In this document: one piece after another, positions 1 to 9,165 of the stretch | How positions within the stretch are numbered: position 1 is the stretch's first letter | How the letters are laid out: each line of letters opens with the position of its first letter | Position numbers and translations under genes: made by a program | From: Bradyrhizobium canariense | GTDB lineage: Bacteria > Pseudomonadota > Alphaproteobacteria > Rhizobiales > Xanthobacteraceae | Reading direction: 5' to 3' | Length of the DNA: 64,000 nucleotides | NCBI RefSeq assembly: GCF_019402665.1 | Contig: NZ_VSST01000031.1 | Location: 38,241-102,240, forward strand | Notes under the pieces: model-generated | What the model was told of the DNA's origin: nothing | Databases searched by the model: none | The model's input: only the letters and a program-made list of their open reading frames with translations

Positions 1-37
1 CGCTGGCACTGAAACTCTATGGGATGTGGTAAAGACG

Positions 38-547
38 ATGGCACAAGCACTCCCAAAGCCCGGCTTGCGGCCCTTCCTGCCGGAGGACGTGCCGGTTCTC
101 GCCGCGATCTTCACGGCCAGCATCGAAGAGCTGACCGGCGACGATTATAGCGAAGCGCAGCAGCAGGCCTGGATGGCGTCGGTGGAGGACGAAGAGTTCG
201 GCAAGGGGCTCGCCTCCGACCTGACGCTGATCGCAACGCTGGAGGGATCACCGGTGGGCTTTGCGTCGCTGCGGGGCAAGGACCATATCCGCATGCTCTA
301 TGTGCATCCGGCCGTGGCCGGGCAGGGTCTGGCGACGATGCTCGTCGATGCGCTGGAAAAGCTTGCGGGCGGCCGCGGCGCCGACAAGCTGACGGTCGAC
401 GCCAGCGATAACGCGCAGGGCTTTTTCGCCAAGCGCGGCTATGTCGCCATGCAGCGCAACAGCATCACCGTCAACGACGAGTGGCTGGCCAACACCACTA
501 TGCAAAAGACGCTCGGCAGTGGCCCCGCGTCGGGAGCGCTGCAATGA
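38..547 (+). CDS. GNAT family N-acetyltransferase
   Basis: This 169-residue protein has the GNAT fold pattern. An acidic N-terminal segment is followed by strands leading to a motif-A-like acetyl-CoA loop (VHPAVAGQGLATMLVDALE) and a C-terminal GFFAKRGYVAMQRNSI segment typical of YafP/ElaA-like acetyltransferases. The substrate cannot be read from sequence. The ATG at 38 is preferred over an in-frame GTG at 26. Its stop overlaps the start of citramalate synthase (ATGA at 544-547), so the two genes are translationally coupled. The upstream context lies outside the window. Confidence 0.85.
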   Translation: MAQALPKPGLRPFLPEDVPVLAAIFTASIEELTGDDYSEAQQQAWMASVEDEEFGKGLASDLTLIATLEGSPVGFASLRGKDHIRMLYVHPAVAGQGLATMLVDALEKLAGGRGADKLTVDASDNAQGFFAKRGYVAMQRNSITVNDEWLANTTMQKTLGSGPASGALQ

Positions 548-2142
548 GCAAGGAGCGTCTCTATCTGTTCGACACCACGCTGCGTGACGGTGCGCAGACC
601 AATGGGGTCGATTTCACATTGACCGACAAGCAAATCATTGCCCAGATGCTCGATGAACTCGGCATCGACTATGTCGAGGGCGGCTATCCCGGCGCCAATC
701 CGACCGACACCGAGTTCTTCGGCACCAAGCCGAAGTTTTCGCATGCGCGCTTCACTGCGTTCGGCATGACACGTCGGGCGGGGCGCTCGGTCTCCAACGA
801 TCCCGGTGTGGCCGGGCTGCTGGAAGCCAAAGCCGACGTGATCTGCTTCGTGGCGAAGTCGTCGGCCTATCAGGTGCGCGTTGCGCTGGAGACGACCAAG
901 GAGGAGAACCTCGCGTCGATCCGCGACAGCGTTGCGGCGGCGAAGGCCGCCGGCCGCGAGGTGATGCTCGACTGCGAGCATTTCTTCGACGGTTACAAGG
1001 AGGATTCCGGTTTCGCGCTCGCCTGCGCGAAAGCTGCCTATGACGCCGGCGCGCGCTGGGTGGTGCTGTGCGACACCAACGGCGGCACCATGCCCAACGA
1101 GATCGAAGCGATCGTTGCCGAGGTGACGAAGCACATCCCCGGCGATCATCTCGGCATTCACGCCCATAACGACACCGAGCAGGCGGTGGCGAATTCGCTC
1201 GCCGCGGTGCGCGCCGGCGCGCGGCAGATCCAGGGCACGCTGAACGGCCTCGGCGAGCGCTGCGGCAACGCCAATCTCTGCTCGCTGATCCCCACCTTGA
1301 AGCTGAAGGCCGAGTTTGCCGACGCCTTCGAGATCGGCGTGACAGCGGAGAAGCTCGCGACCCTGGTCAAAGTGTCGCGCACGCTTGACGACATGCTCAA
1401 CCGCGTGCCGAACCGGCATGCAGCCTATGTCGGCGAGAGCGCGTTCGTCACCAAGACCGGCATCCATGCCTCCGCCGTGCTGAAGGATCCGCAGACCTAC
1501 GAACACGTCCTGCCGGAACTGGTCGGCAATCACCGCAAGGTGCTGGTGTCCGACCAGGCCGGACGCTCCAATGTCATCGCCGAGCTCGACCGCGCCGGCA
1601 TCGCCTACGAGAAGAGCGATCCGAAACTGTCGCGGCTGGTCGAGGAGTTGAAGGAGCGGGAGGCGCAAGGCTACGCCTATGAATCCGCCAACGCCTCGTT
1701 CGAGCTGTTGGCGCGGCGCACGCTCGGCAAGGTGCCGCATTATTTCGAGGTCGAGCAGTTCGACGTCAATGTCGAGCAGCGTTACAATTCGCATGGCGAG
1801 CGCGTCACCGTGGCGCTGGCGGTGGTCAAGGTCAACGTCGCCGGCGAGCATCTGATCTCGGCGGCCGAAGGCAACGGTCCCGTCAACGCGCTCGACGTCG
1901 CGCTGCGCAAGGATCTCGGCAAGTACCAGAAATATATCGAAGGCCTGACGCTGATCGACTATCGCGTGCGTATCCTCAACGGCGGCACCGGCGCGGTCAC
2001 GCGCGTCCTGATCGAGAGCGAGGACGAGAACGGCGACAGCTGGACCACGGTCGGCGTGTCCCCCAACATTATCGACGCCTCGTTCCAGGCGCTGATGGAT
2101 TCGGTGATCTACAAGCTGGTGAAGTCGGGCGCGCCAGCGTAG
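544..2142 (+). CDS. cimA: Citramalate synthase
   Basis: This 532-residue member of the DRE-TIM metallolyase family condenses pyruvate with acetyl-CoA to (R)-citramalate, the first step of threonine-independent isoleucine synthesis. The N-terminus has FDTTLRDGAQTNGVDFT, where the DGAQ signature distinguishes this group from 2-isopropylmalate synthases (DGEQ). The metal-binding HAHND motif is near residue 205, and a C-terminal LeuA-dimer regulatory domain includes YRVRILNGGTGAVTRVLIE. Length fits the long bacterial citramalate synthase-like family. The start overlaps the GNAT stop. A neofunctionalised 2-isopropylmalate or homocitrate synthase is less likely. Confidence 0.9.
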   Translation: MSKERLYLFDTTLRDGAQTNGVDFTLTDKQIIAQMLDELGIDYVEGGYPGANPTDTEFFGTKPKFSHARFTAFGMTRRAGRSVSNDPGVAGLLEAKADVICFVAKSSAYQVRVALETTKEENLASIRDSVAAAKAAGREVMLDCEHFFDGYKEDSGFALACAKAAYDAGARWVVLCDTNGGTMPNEIEAIVAEVTKHIPGDHLGIHAHNDTEQAVANSLAAVRAGARQIQGTLNGLGERCGNANLCSLIPTLKLKAEFADAFEIGVTAEKLATLVKVSRTLDDMLNRVPNRHAAYVGESAFVTKTGIHASAVLKDPQTYEHVLPELVGNHRKVLVSDQAGRSNVIAELDRAGIAYEKSDPKLSRLVEELKEREAQGYAYESANASFELLARRTLGKVPHYFEVEQFDVNVEQRYNSHGERVTVALAVVKVNVAGEHLISAAEGNGPVNALDVALRKDLGKYQKYIEGLTLIDYRVRILNGGTGAVTRVLIESEDENGDSWTTVGVSPNIIDASFQALMDSVIYKLVKSGAPA

Positions 2143-2181
2143 GGGATAGTGTCCGTGAGCCATGGCGGCGCCACAAACGCC

Positions 2182-2265
2182 GTCATTGCGAGGAGCGAAG
2201 CGACGAAGCAATCCAGACTGCGTCCACCGCGCCAGTCTGGATTGCTTCGCTTCGCTCGCAATGAC
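2182..2265. repeat. Dispersed palindromic repeat (GTCATTGCGAGG type)
   Basis: Long imperfect inverted repeat. The left arm begins GTCATTGCGAGGAGCGAAGC and the right arm ends GCTTCGCTCGCAATGAC, with inner arms CAATCCAGACTG and CAGTCTGGATTG. It lies between cimA and the VOC gene on the same strand and can form a strong hairpin. This sequence type recurs in Bradyrhizobium genomes, which is recalled rather than searched. It may act as a transcript-end stabiliser or terminator for cimA. Confidence 0.8.
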
Positions 2266-2288
2266 GAGGAGAGAGGGGAGCGCGACCC

Positions 2289-2651
2289 ATGATTGATCAC
2301 ATCTCCGTCGGCGTCAGCGATCTCGAACGTTCGGCGACATTTTACGAAGCAACGCTCGGGGCCCTTGGGCTCACGCGCATCGTCACGCGGCCGCGGACGA
2401 TCGGCTTTGGCAAGGCCTATCCCGAATTCTGGATCAATCTGCGCGAGGGCATGCCGCACGTGCCGCCGGAGAGCGGCGTGCATATCTGCCTGCGGGCCAA
2501 GACGACCGCCGAGGTCGATGCATTTCACGCCGCGGCGCTGTCCGCCGGCTCGCCGGGTATCCGCCCGCACGATCGCGTGCGTTATTATGCAGCCTTCGTC
2601 CTCGACCCCGATGGTAACCGGATCGAGGCGGTGACGTTTCCTGCGGACTAG
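2289..2651 (+). CDS. VOC family (glyoxalase/bleomycin resistance-like) protein
   Basis: This 120-residue single-module vicinal-oxygen-chelate protein starts MIDHISVGVSDLERSATFYEATL, the classic VOC opening with a likely metal-ligand His at residue 4. It ends YYAAFVLDPDGNRIEAVTF, where the Glu of NRIEAV is the usual final ligand. Substrate is unknown; relatives are lactoylglutathione lyases or resistance proteins. Its stop codon (2649-2651) overlaps the stop of the convergent LOG-family gene. Confidence 0.85.
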   Translation: MIDHISVGVSDLERSATFYEATLGALGLTRIVTRPRTIGFGKAYPEFWINLREGMPHVPPESGVHICLRAKTTAEVDAFHAAALSAGSPGIRPHDRVRYYAAFVLDPDGNRIEAVTFPAD

Positions 2652-3253
2652 AGCTTGCGCGCCATTTCCGGGGCGATCTGCTTTTCCGCATCTTCGATCT
2701 GCGCTGCCGCCGATTTCAGCTTCGGCAAAATCTCTTCGATCCGATCGGCCTTGAGGATGTCGACCGAAAGCCCGGCGCGGATGAATTCCGTCTGGCGCAT
2801 GTGCGACAGCAGCGAGAACAGCGGCTCCCAGAAATTATCGATGTTGGCCAGCAGCACCGGCTTGGCGTGACGTCCGAGCTGCTTCCAGGTCAATTGCTCG
2901 ACCAGTTCCTCCAGCGTGCCGACGCCGCCCGGCAGCGCCACGAAGGCGTCGGAGCGTTCGAACATCAGCCGCTTGCGCTCGTGCATATCGGGGGTGACGA
3001 TCATCTCCTGCACGCGCGTCAGCGCGTTTTCGCGCATCCGCAGGAAATCGGGGATGATGCCGGTGACAGTGCCGCCGTGATCGAGCACGGAGGTCGCGAC
3101 CGAGCCCATCAGGCCGAGCGAGCCGCCGCCGTAGACGAGGCGGATGTTGTTCTCGGCGAGCGCCTTGCCGAACGCCTTGGCGCCTTCGGTGAAACGGGGA
3201 TTGGTTCCTGGGCCGGAGCCGCAATAGACACAGACGGTTTTGATCGTGCTCAT
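2648..3253 (-). CDS. LOG family (TIGR00730) Rossmann-fold protein
   Basis: This 201-residue protein has the LOG hallmark motif PGGVGTLEELVEQLTW and the N-terminal VCVYCGSGPGTNPRF segment. Family members are cytokinin riboside 5'-monophosphate phosphoribohydrolases or related nucleotide N-glycosidases; the bacterial substrate is usually AMP or a modified adenylate. The start at MSTIKTVCVYCG (3253) fits the family better than an upstream in-frame ATG at 3262. It converges on the VOC gene, and the two stop codons share bases. Confidence 0.9.
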   Translation of the reverse strand: MSTIKTVCVYCGSGPGTNPRFTEGAKAFGKALAENNIRLVYGGGSLGLMGSVATSVLDHGGTVTGIIPDFLRMRENALTRVQEMIVTPDMHERKRLMFERSDAFVALPGGVGTLEELVEQLTWKQLGRHAKPVLLANIDNFWEPLFSLLSHMRQTEFIRAGLSVDILKADRIEEILPKLKSAAAQIEDAEKQIAPEMARKL

Positions 3254-3423
3254 TGGTGCCATGATGCATTGCAGCGGAGAGGCGTCAAGCCCAATCGGTG
3301 ATTCGGGACTTCCGGAAATCTACCGGTAAACGACGGCGAACAATCGAAGATTCGCCATCTGGCGGGGTGCATGGGCATCGATAAGGCTCTATATGACAAT
3401 CGAAAATCCTTAATAGCAACGCA

Positions 3424-3445
3424 GCCCGCATCCGACGGGCTTTTT
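3424..3445 (+). terminator. Rho-independent terminator without an obvious upstream gene
   Basis: A GCCCG/CGGGC stem is followed by TTTTT on the + strand, ending 12 nt before the ABC transporter start codon. The nearest upstream coding region (LOG) is on the opposite strand, so this terminator has no annotated + strand gene to end. The roughly 170-bp interval 3254-3423 may therefore encode a short RNA or carry a 5' leader with an attenuator. Confidence 0.6.
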
Positions 3446-3456
3446 CAGGCTTCTTG

Positions 3457-5412
3457 ATGGACCAAGCTCAATTGCCCGCCGGCCCCAACGTTCCTGATCC
3501 CGCCGGGGGGCCGCTGGAGCGGGCCACGCTGATGGGCACGCTGGCGCATCTGTGGCCCTATATCTGGCCGGGCGACCGCTTCGACCTGAAGATGCGCGTG
3601 GTCTGGTCGATGGTGCTGCTGCTCGCCGCCAAGCTGATCACGCTGACGGTTCCTTTCAGCTTCAAATGGGCGACCGACGCGCTGACCGGCGCCAACACCG
3701 CGCCGGTTCAGGCCGACAATTGGCACCTCTGGGTGATCGCCTCGCCGCTGCTGCTGACCGCCAGCTATGGCGTGATGCGCATCGTGATGGCGGTGCTCAC
3801 GCAATGGCGCGACGGCATTTTCGCGCGCGTCGCGATGCACGCGGTGCGCAAGCTCGCCACCATCACCTTCATCCACATGCACGAGCTGTCGCTGCGCTTC
3901 CATCTGGAGCGCAAGACCGGCGGCCTGACGCGCGTGCTCGAGCGCGGCCGCGAGGGCATCGAGGTCATCGTGCGCATGGTGATCCTGCAGTTGATCCCGA
4001 CCATCGTCGAGGTCTCGCTGCTGATGGCCGTGCTGCTGTGGCAGTTCGATTGGCGCTACGTGCTCGCGACCCTCGTCACTGTCGCGGTCTACATGTACTA
4101 CACCTACATCGCGACCGAGTGGCGGATCGGCATCCGCCGCAAGATGAACGATGCTGACACCGAGGCGAACACCAAGGCGATCGACTCGCTGCTCAACTAC
4201 GAGACCGTCAAATATTTCAGCGCCGAGACCCGTGAGGCGCAGCGCTACGATCGATCGGTCGCGCGTTACGAGGAGTCGAGCGTCCAGGCCTATACTTCGC
4301 TTGCCGTGCTCAACACCGGACAAGCCGTGATTTTCACGCTGGGGCTGACCGCGACCATGCTGATGTGCGCGATCGGCGTGCGCAACGGCACCAACACAGT
4401 CGGCGATTTCGTGCTGGTCAACGCCATGATGATCCAGCTCTACCAGCCCTTGAATTTCATGGGCATGGTCTATCGCGAGATCAAGCAGGCGATCATCGAC
4501 ATCGAGAAGATGTTCAACGTGCTTGGGCGCGAGGCCGAAATCAAGGACGGGCCGGGCGCGAAGCCGCTGGTGATCTCCGCGGGCAATGTGCGTTTCGAGG
4601 ACGTGCGCTTTGCTTATGAGCCGTCCCGTCCGATCCTCAAGGGCATCAGCTTCGAGGTGCCGGCCGGCAAGACGGTCGCGATCGTCGGCCCGTCAGGTGC
4701 GGGCAAGTCGACCATCTCGCGGCTTTTGTTTCGCCTCTATGACATTTCCGGCGGCAAGATCCTGATCGACGGCCAGGACATTCGCGAAGTCACGCAGGCG
4801 AGCTTGCGCGCGTCCATCGGCATGGTGCCGCAGGACACCGTGCTGTTCAACGACACCATCCGCTACAACATCCGCTACGGCCGTTGGGACGCCAGCGATG
4901 CCGAGGTCGAGCAGGCAGCGCAGCTGGCGCAGATCGATCATTTCATCCGCATGGCGCCGAAAGGCTACGAGACCCAGGTCGGCGAGCGCGGCCTGAAACT
5001 GTCAGGTGGTGAAAAACAACGGGTCGCGATCGCGCGCACCGTGTTGAAGGCGCCGCCGATCCTGGTGCTGGACGAGGCGACCTCCGCACTGGACACCCAC
5101 ACCGAGCACGAGATCCAGGGCGCACTCGAGCGCGTGGCCAAGAACCGCACCTCGCTGGTGATCGCCCATCGGCTCTCGACCATCGTCGGCGCCGACGAGA
5201 TCATCGTGCTGGACCAGGGCCGCATCGCCGAGCGCGGCACCCACGCGAAACTGCTCGCGGAGGAGGGGCTTTACGCCAGCATGTGGAACAGGCAGCGCGA
5301 GGCCGAGGCGGCGCGCGAGAAACTGGCCAGGATGGCCGACCCTGACGAGGCGCCCAACCGGGAGCCACCGCCGGTCGCCGATGTCCTGACGACGCCTGCG
5401 GCGGCGGAGTGA
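3457..5412 (+). CDS. Atm1/ABCB7-type ABC exporter (fused permease and ATPase)
   Basis: This 651-residue half-transporter has about six transmembrane helices in residues 40-310, then an ATPase domain. The ATPase has Walker A GPSGAGKST, a Q-loop region (GMVPQDTVLFNDTI), signature LSGGEKQR, Walker B ILVLDEATSALD and the H-loop in IAHRLSTI. The MDD/YETVKYF segment in the membrane domain (LNYETVKYFSAE) is characteristic of Atm1-type transporters, which export glutathione-linked persulfide or metal conjugates. The ATG at 3457 is used; a TTG one codon earlier is also possible. A terminator hairpin lies just upstream, so expression probably starts close to the gene. Confidence 0.9.
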   Translation: MDQAQLPAGPNVPDPAGGPLERATLMGTLAHLWPYIWPGDRFDLKMRVVWSMVLLLAAKLITLTVPFSFKWATDALTGANTAPVQADNWHLWVIASPLLLTASYGVMRIVMAVLTQWRDGIFARVAMHAVRKLATITFIHMHELSLRFHLERKTGGLTRVLERGREGIEVIVRMVILQLIPTIVEVSLLMAVLLWQFDWRYVLATLVTVAVYMYYTYIATEWRIGIRRKMNDADTEANTKAIDSLLNYETVKYFSAETREAQRYDRSVARYEESSVQAYTSLAVLNTGQAVIFTLGLTATMLMCAIGVRNGTNTVGDFVLVNAMMIQLYQPLNFMGMVYREIKQAIIDIEKMFNVLGREAEIKDGPGAKPLVISAGNVRFEDVRFAYEPSRPILKGISFEVPAGKTVAIVGPSGAGKSTISRLLFRLYDISGGKILIDGQDIREVTQASLRASIGMVPQDTVLFNDTIRYNIRYGRWDASDAEVEQAAQLAQIDHFIRMAPKGYETQVGERGLKLSGGEKQRVAIARTVLKAPPILVLDEATSALDTHTEHEIQGALERVAKNRTSLVIAHRLSTIVGADEIIVLDQGRIAERGTHAKLLAEEGLYASMWNRQREAEAAREKLARMADPDEAPNREPPPVADVLTTPAAAE

Positions 5413-5495
5413 CCTTGTCTCAGGTCCCAACTCTGGCCTAAACAACACCACCGCGCGGGACGACCTGCGCCATCAACCCTGAGCGGCAGATAGCG

Positions 5496-6194
5496 ATGTC
5501 CATTCTCGATTCGATCCAGCGTCAGATCCCGCCGATCCACAAGGAGGGTTATCCCTTCATCGGCGGCTTTGCGCTGGCAAGCCTCGTCCTGTTCTGGCTG
5601 TGGTCGCCTTTGGGGTGGATCGGCACCATCCTGACCGTGTGGTGCGCGCTGTTCTTCCGCGACCCCGTGCGTGTGACTCCTGTGCGCGAGGGGCTCGTGG
5701 TGTCGCCGGCCGACGGCCGCGTCTCGATGATCACCATGGCGCTGCCGCCGGCCGAGCTCGGGCTCGGCGACCGGCCACTGCCGCGCATCTCGGTGTTCAT
5801 GAGCGTGTTCAACTGCCATGTGAACCGCAGCCCGATCACGGGCCGGGTGGACCGTATCGCCTACCGTCCCGGCCTGTTCATCAATGCCGAGCTGGACAAG
5901 GCGAGCGAGGACAATGAGCGCAACTCGCTGGCGATCACGACGCCGACGGCGCGGATCGGCGTGGTCCAGATCGCAGGGCTCGTCGCCAAGCGCATCGTCT
6001 GCTTCGTCAAAGAGGGGCAGGCAATCGGCGCCGGTGAGCGCTTCGGTCTGATCCGCTTCGGCTCCCGGCTCGACGTCTATCTGCCGCTGGGCACCAGGGC
6101 GCTGGTCTCGGAAGGCCAGACCGCGATCGCCGGCGAGACGATTCTGGCCGATCTCGCCGGAGACGACCCGAGCCGCGCCTACCGCTCCAATTAA
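5496..6194 (+). CDS. psd: Phosphatidylserine decarboxylase proenzyme
   Basis: This 232-residue short-form (PSD-A type) enzyme converts phosphatidylserine to phosphatidylethanolamine. The self-cleavage site is in LIRFGSRLD, between G189 and S190, where Ser becomes the pyruvoyl prosthetic group; FGSR replaces the LGST of the long form. Other conserved parts are VVSPADGRV, the FMSVFNCHVNRSP block and a hydrophobic N-terminal segment around residues 22-50. It lies directly upstream of pssA, forming the phosphatidylethanolamine pathway pair. Confidence 0.95.
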   Translation: MSILDSIQRQIPPIHKEGYPFIGGFALASLVLFWLWSPLGWIGTILTVWCALFFRDPVRVTPVREGLVVSPADGRVSMITMALPPAELGLGDRPLPRISVFMSVFNCHVNRSPITGRVDRIAYRPGLFINAELDKASEDNERNSLAITTPTARIGVVQIAGLVAKRIVCFVKEGQAIGAGERFGLIRFGSRLDVYLPLGTRALVSEGQTAIAGETILADLAGDDPSRAYRSN

Positions 6195-6280
6195 CCAATA
6201 AGTCGGCCCGAAGGGTCTTCCGCCGCAATGGCGGAGGGGAACGCGGCTTGCTATATCTCGCCCCAAGGTGAGGACGAGCC

Positions 6281-7162
6281 ATGACGCCCTACGACTTCAA
6301 AGATCCTGATGTGCGCCGCCGGCGGTTCCGCCCGATCCCGGTGCGCATGCTGGTGCCCAACGTCATCACGCTGCTGGCGATCTGCGCCGGCCTGACCTCG
6401 ATCCGGCTCTCGATCGAGGGGCGGATGTCGCTCGCGGTCTACGCCATCGTGTTTGCGGCGGCACTCGACGGCATCGACGGCCGCATCGCGCGCATGATCA
6501 AGGGGCAGTCCAAGTTCGGCGCCGAGCTCGACAGCCTCGCCGACTTCGTCAATTTCGGCGTGGCGCCCGGCCTGATGCTGTATTTCTGGCAGCTGCACGA
6601 ACTCGGCAATGCCGGCTGGATCGCCGCCATGGTGTTCGCGATCTCCGGTGGCCTCCGCCTAGCGCGCTTCAATGCCACCATGGACGATCCCAACAAGCCG
6701 GCCTTCGCCGCCAATTTCTTCACCGGCGTGCCGGCGCCGGCGGGCGCGATCACGGTGCTGCTGCCGATCTATGTCGCGTTCCTCGATCTCGGCCGGCTGC
6801 CTGCGGCGGTGACGGCTGCCTATACGCTGCTGATCGCCTTCCTGATGGTGTCGCGCCTGCCGGTGTTCTCCGGCAAGACCAAGCGCATGCGCGTGCCGCC
6901 CGAACTGGTGCTGCCCGCGTTCGTCGCGGTGATCGTCTTCATCGCGATCCTGATCGCCTATCCCTGGCACGTGCTGTCGATCGGCACGGTGCTGTATCTG
7001 CTCGCTTTGCCGCTCGGCTACAAATCCTATCGCGACCAGGCGCGCGCGATGGAAGCCACGGCGCCGGCGGGAGGCGAGGTCTCGTCGCCGCCGTCGGCAC
7101 CGACGCTGGCAAACCTGTCGGAGCCGCCGCGCGACGACGACCGGCCTGACCGGCTGCACTGA
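6281..7162 (+). CDS. pssA: CDP-diacylglycerol-serine O-phosphatidyltransferase
   Basis: This 293-residue integral membrane enzyme makes phosphatidylserine from CDP-diacylglycerol and serine. The CDP-alcohol phosphotransferase signature is clear: DGIDGRIAR, then G and two Asp in SKFGAELDSLADFV. About eight hydrophobic helices follow, with a short charged C-terminal tail that is probably disordered (residues about 255-293). It sits 86 bp after psd and supplies its substrate. Confidence 0.95.
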   Translation: MTPYDFKDPDVRRRRFRPIPVRMLVPNVITLLAICAGLTSIRLSIEGRMSLAVYAIVFAAALDGIDGRIARMIKGQSKFGAELDSLADFVNFGVAPGLMLYFWQLHELGNAGWIAAMVFAISGGLRLARFNATMDDPNKPAFAANFFTGVPAPAGAITVLLPIYVAFLDLGRLPAAVTAAYTLLIAFLMVSRLPVFSGKTKRMRVPPELVLPAFVAVIVFIAILIAYPWHVLSIGTVLYLLALPLGYKSYRDQARAMEATAPAGGEVSSPPSAPTLANLSEPPRDDDRPDRLH

Positions 7163-7293
7163 GCCACTTAAGCAGCAAGACTTGGATATCTGCCATGAGG
7201 TGCCCTGAGTTGGGTTGAGGCCCGATCTCGGCTATATCGCCTGGTGACGGCGGCACCGCGCCAACAGCGGCCGCCAATCTGGGAGAGAACGCC

Positions 7294-8013
7294 GTGACGA
7301 ATATCGCGACCGGGCCGCTGCCCGCTTCCGTCCTCGAAGCGCTGGGCCGCTATGACACGCCGACGATCTGCAATGCCATGGAGATCGTGGCGCCCGAGCG
7401 CCGGCTGATCGGCTACACCACCAAGCCGCTGGTCTGCCCATTTCCCGATCTGCCGCCGATCGTCGGCTATGCCCGCACGGTCGCGATCCGCTCGGTGCTG
7501 AAAAACTCGCTACCGGCGGAAGAGCAGTCCAAGCGCCGCATCGACTATTACGAATATGTCGGTACCGGCCACGGTCCGCGCATCTCGGTGATCCAGGATA
7601 TCGACGGTCCCGACGTCGGCTACGGCGCGTTCTGGGGCGAGGTGCAGAGCAACGTGCACAAGGCGCTCGGCTGCCTCGGCGTCATCACCGACGGTTCGAT
7701 CCGCGACATCCCGCAATGGGCGCCGGGCTTCCAGGCACTGGCCGGCTCGATCGGCCCGTCGCATGCATGGGTGCATGCCGAGAGCTTTGGCGGCGAGGTG
7801 CGCGTTGCCGGCATGACCGTGAAGTCGGACGATCTGATCCACGCCGATCTGCACGGCGCCATCGTGATCCCGCACGACATCGCAGCAAAGTTGCCCGAGG
7901 CAGCCGAGCTCTGCGGCCGCCGCGAGACGCCGATCCTCGAGATCGCCCGCAGCCCCGACTTCTCGTTGGAGAAGTTGAAAGCTGCGCTGAAGCGTTCGGC
8001 GGAGATTCACTAA
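7294..8013 (+). CDS. RraA family protein
   Basis: This 239-residue protein has the RraA/CHA-aldolase fold. The metal-binding Arg-Asp pair is in VITDGSIRDIPQW, and the GEVQSNVHKALGCLG stretch supplies the phosphate or carboxylate pocket. Despite frequent annotation as a ribonuclease regulator, such proteins are often divalent-metal aldolases or decarboxylases of 2-oxo acids. The substrate is unknown. The N-terminus LPASVLEALGRYDTPTICNAME is typical. It is not obviously in an operon with pssA, from which 131 bp separate it. Confidence 0.8.
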   Translation: MTNIATGPLPASVLEALGRYDTPTICNAMEIVAPERRLIGYTTKPLVCPFPDLPPIVGYARTVAIRSVLKNSLPAEEQSKRRIDYYEYVGTGHGPRISVIQDIDGPDVGYGAFWGEVQSNVHKALGCLGVITDGSIRDIPQWAPGFQALAGSIGPSHAWVHAESFGGEVRVAGMTVKSDDLIHADLHGAIVIPHDIAAKLPEAAELCGRRETPILEIARSPDFSLEKLKAALKRSAEIH

Positions 8014-8368
8014 CGGCGGGACCGGAACGATCTACGGTTGCGACGCCGCTCGCAGGCTGCCCTGTTCCGTCAGGAACAAGGCGGCCTGATCCGGCTCGCC
8101 GAGCATCGCGGCAGCGCAGCCGAGGACTTCGCGCGTCCCGCCTTGGGTGACGGTGCGGGGCCGCCGTATGGTTAGCAAAATGTTGAAATCCGTGTCGGCA
8201 GTCGGCAAAAGCCGGCGCCTTTCAGCGCGCTGCGGCCGCCAGGCGCGCCGGCTCAACTTAACCTTTACGCGTCTTTAATCGCGGCTCACTAGGGTTTCCG
8301 ATGCGGTTCGGGGTTGGGCCGCGCCATCGGCCAGGACGGCCGTTGTTGCGTTCGCGTTGGAGTCTCCC
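8014..8368. other. Intergenic region upstream of motA-like gene
   Basis: 355 bp without a convincing gene. A 74-codon minus-strand ORF (8032-8256) has no recognisable protein character. The part near 8255-8300 is relatively AT-richer (AACTTAACCTTTACG) and is the likeliest place for the promoter of the downstream motAB-like pair. Confidence 0.4.
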
Positions 8369-9142
8369 ATGGACATCATGACGAGCATCGGGCTCGTGGC
8401 GGGCATTGTCGTCATCGCGACGATGATGCTGCTGGGCGGCGATCTCCACATGTTCATTTCCGAGCATGCGATGATCATCATCTTCGGCGGCTCGACGGCT
8501 GCGACCATGATCCGCTTTCCGCTCTCGACGCTGATCCACGGCCTGCCGCTCGGCGCCAAGTTTGCCTTCACGATGAGCCGTCTGTCAGCGCATGATCTGG
8601 TCGACGAACTCGCCCGCATCGCCGAGATCGCCCGCAAGCAGGGGCCGGTGGGTTTGGAAAAGGTCGAGACCGACGAACCGTTCCTCGCCAAGGGCATCCG
8701 CTATGTCGCCGACGGCTACGACCTCGATTTCATTCGCGACAATCTCGAGCGCGACCGCGACAATTTCCTGATGCATCTGGACGAAGGCAGCAAGATCTAC
8801 CGCGCCATCGGCGACTGCGCGCCTGCCTTCGGCATGGTCGGCACGCTGATCGGCATGGTGCAGATGTTCGCCAACATGACCGACCCGTCAAAGCTCGGCC
8901 CGTTCATGGCGACCGCGCTGCTCGCCACTCTCTACGGCGCGCTGGTCGCCAACCTGTTCTGTATCCCGATCGCCGACAAGCTGCATGGCAAGCTCCTGGA
9001 CGAAGAGACCAACCGCACGCTGATCATCGACGGCATCCTGATGATCCGCGATTCCAAGAGCCCGACGCTGGTCCGGGAAATGCTGCTGGCCTATCTGCCC
9101 GAGAAGCACCGCCACGCTGAAGGCGAGCCGGTGCCGGCCTGA
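8369..9142 (+). CDS. motA: Flagellar motor stator protein MotA-like
   Basis: This 257-residue MotA/TolQ/ExbB-family channel subunit has paired N-terminal membrane helices (MTSIGLVAGIVVIATMMLL and MIIIFGGSTAATMI), a large cytoplasmic loop, and two C-terminal helices. The characteristic block is AIGDCAPAFGMVGTLIGMV followed by GPFMATALLATLYGALVAN. It closely resembles PomA/MotA stators. The ATG at 8369 follows a weak ribosome site; an upstream TTG at 8357 is less likely. It is 23 bp upstream of the MotB-like gene, forming a stator pair with no other flagellar genes in the window. Confidence 0.85.
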   Translation: MDIMTSIGLVAGIVVIATMMLLGGDLHMFISEHAMIIIFGGSTAATMIRFPLSTLIHGLPLGAKFAFTMSRLSAHDLVDELARIAEIARKQGPVGLEKVETDEPFLAKGIRYVADGYDLDFIRDNLERDRDNFLMHLDEGSKIYRAIGDCAPAFGMVGTLIGMVQMFANMTDPSKLGPFMATALLATLYGALVANLFCIPIADKLHGKLLDEETNRTLIIDGILMIRDSKSPTLVREMLLAYLPEKHRHAEGEPVPA

Positions 9143-9165
9143 GGCCGCGCGTCGGGATTTGAGAC

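Noticed and set aside
8032..8256. 74-codon minus-strand ORF in the gap before motA
   Set aside because: No recognisable motif, no convincing ribosome site, and composition consistent with chance.
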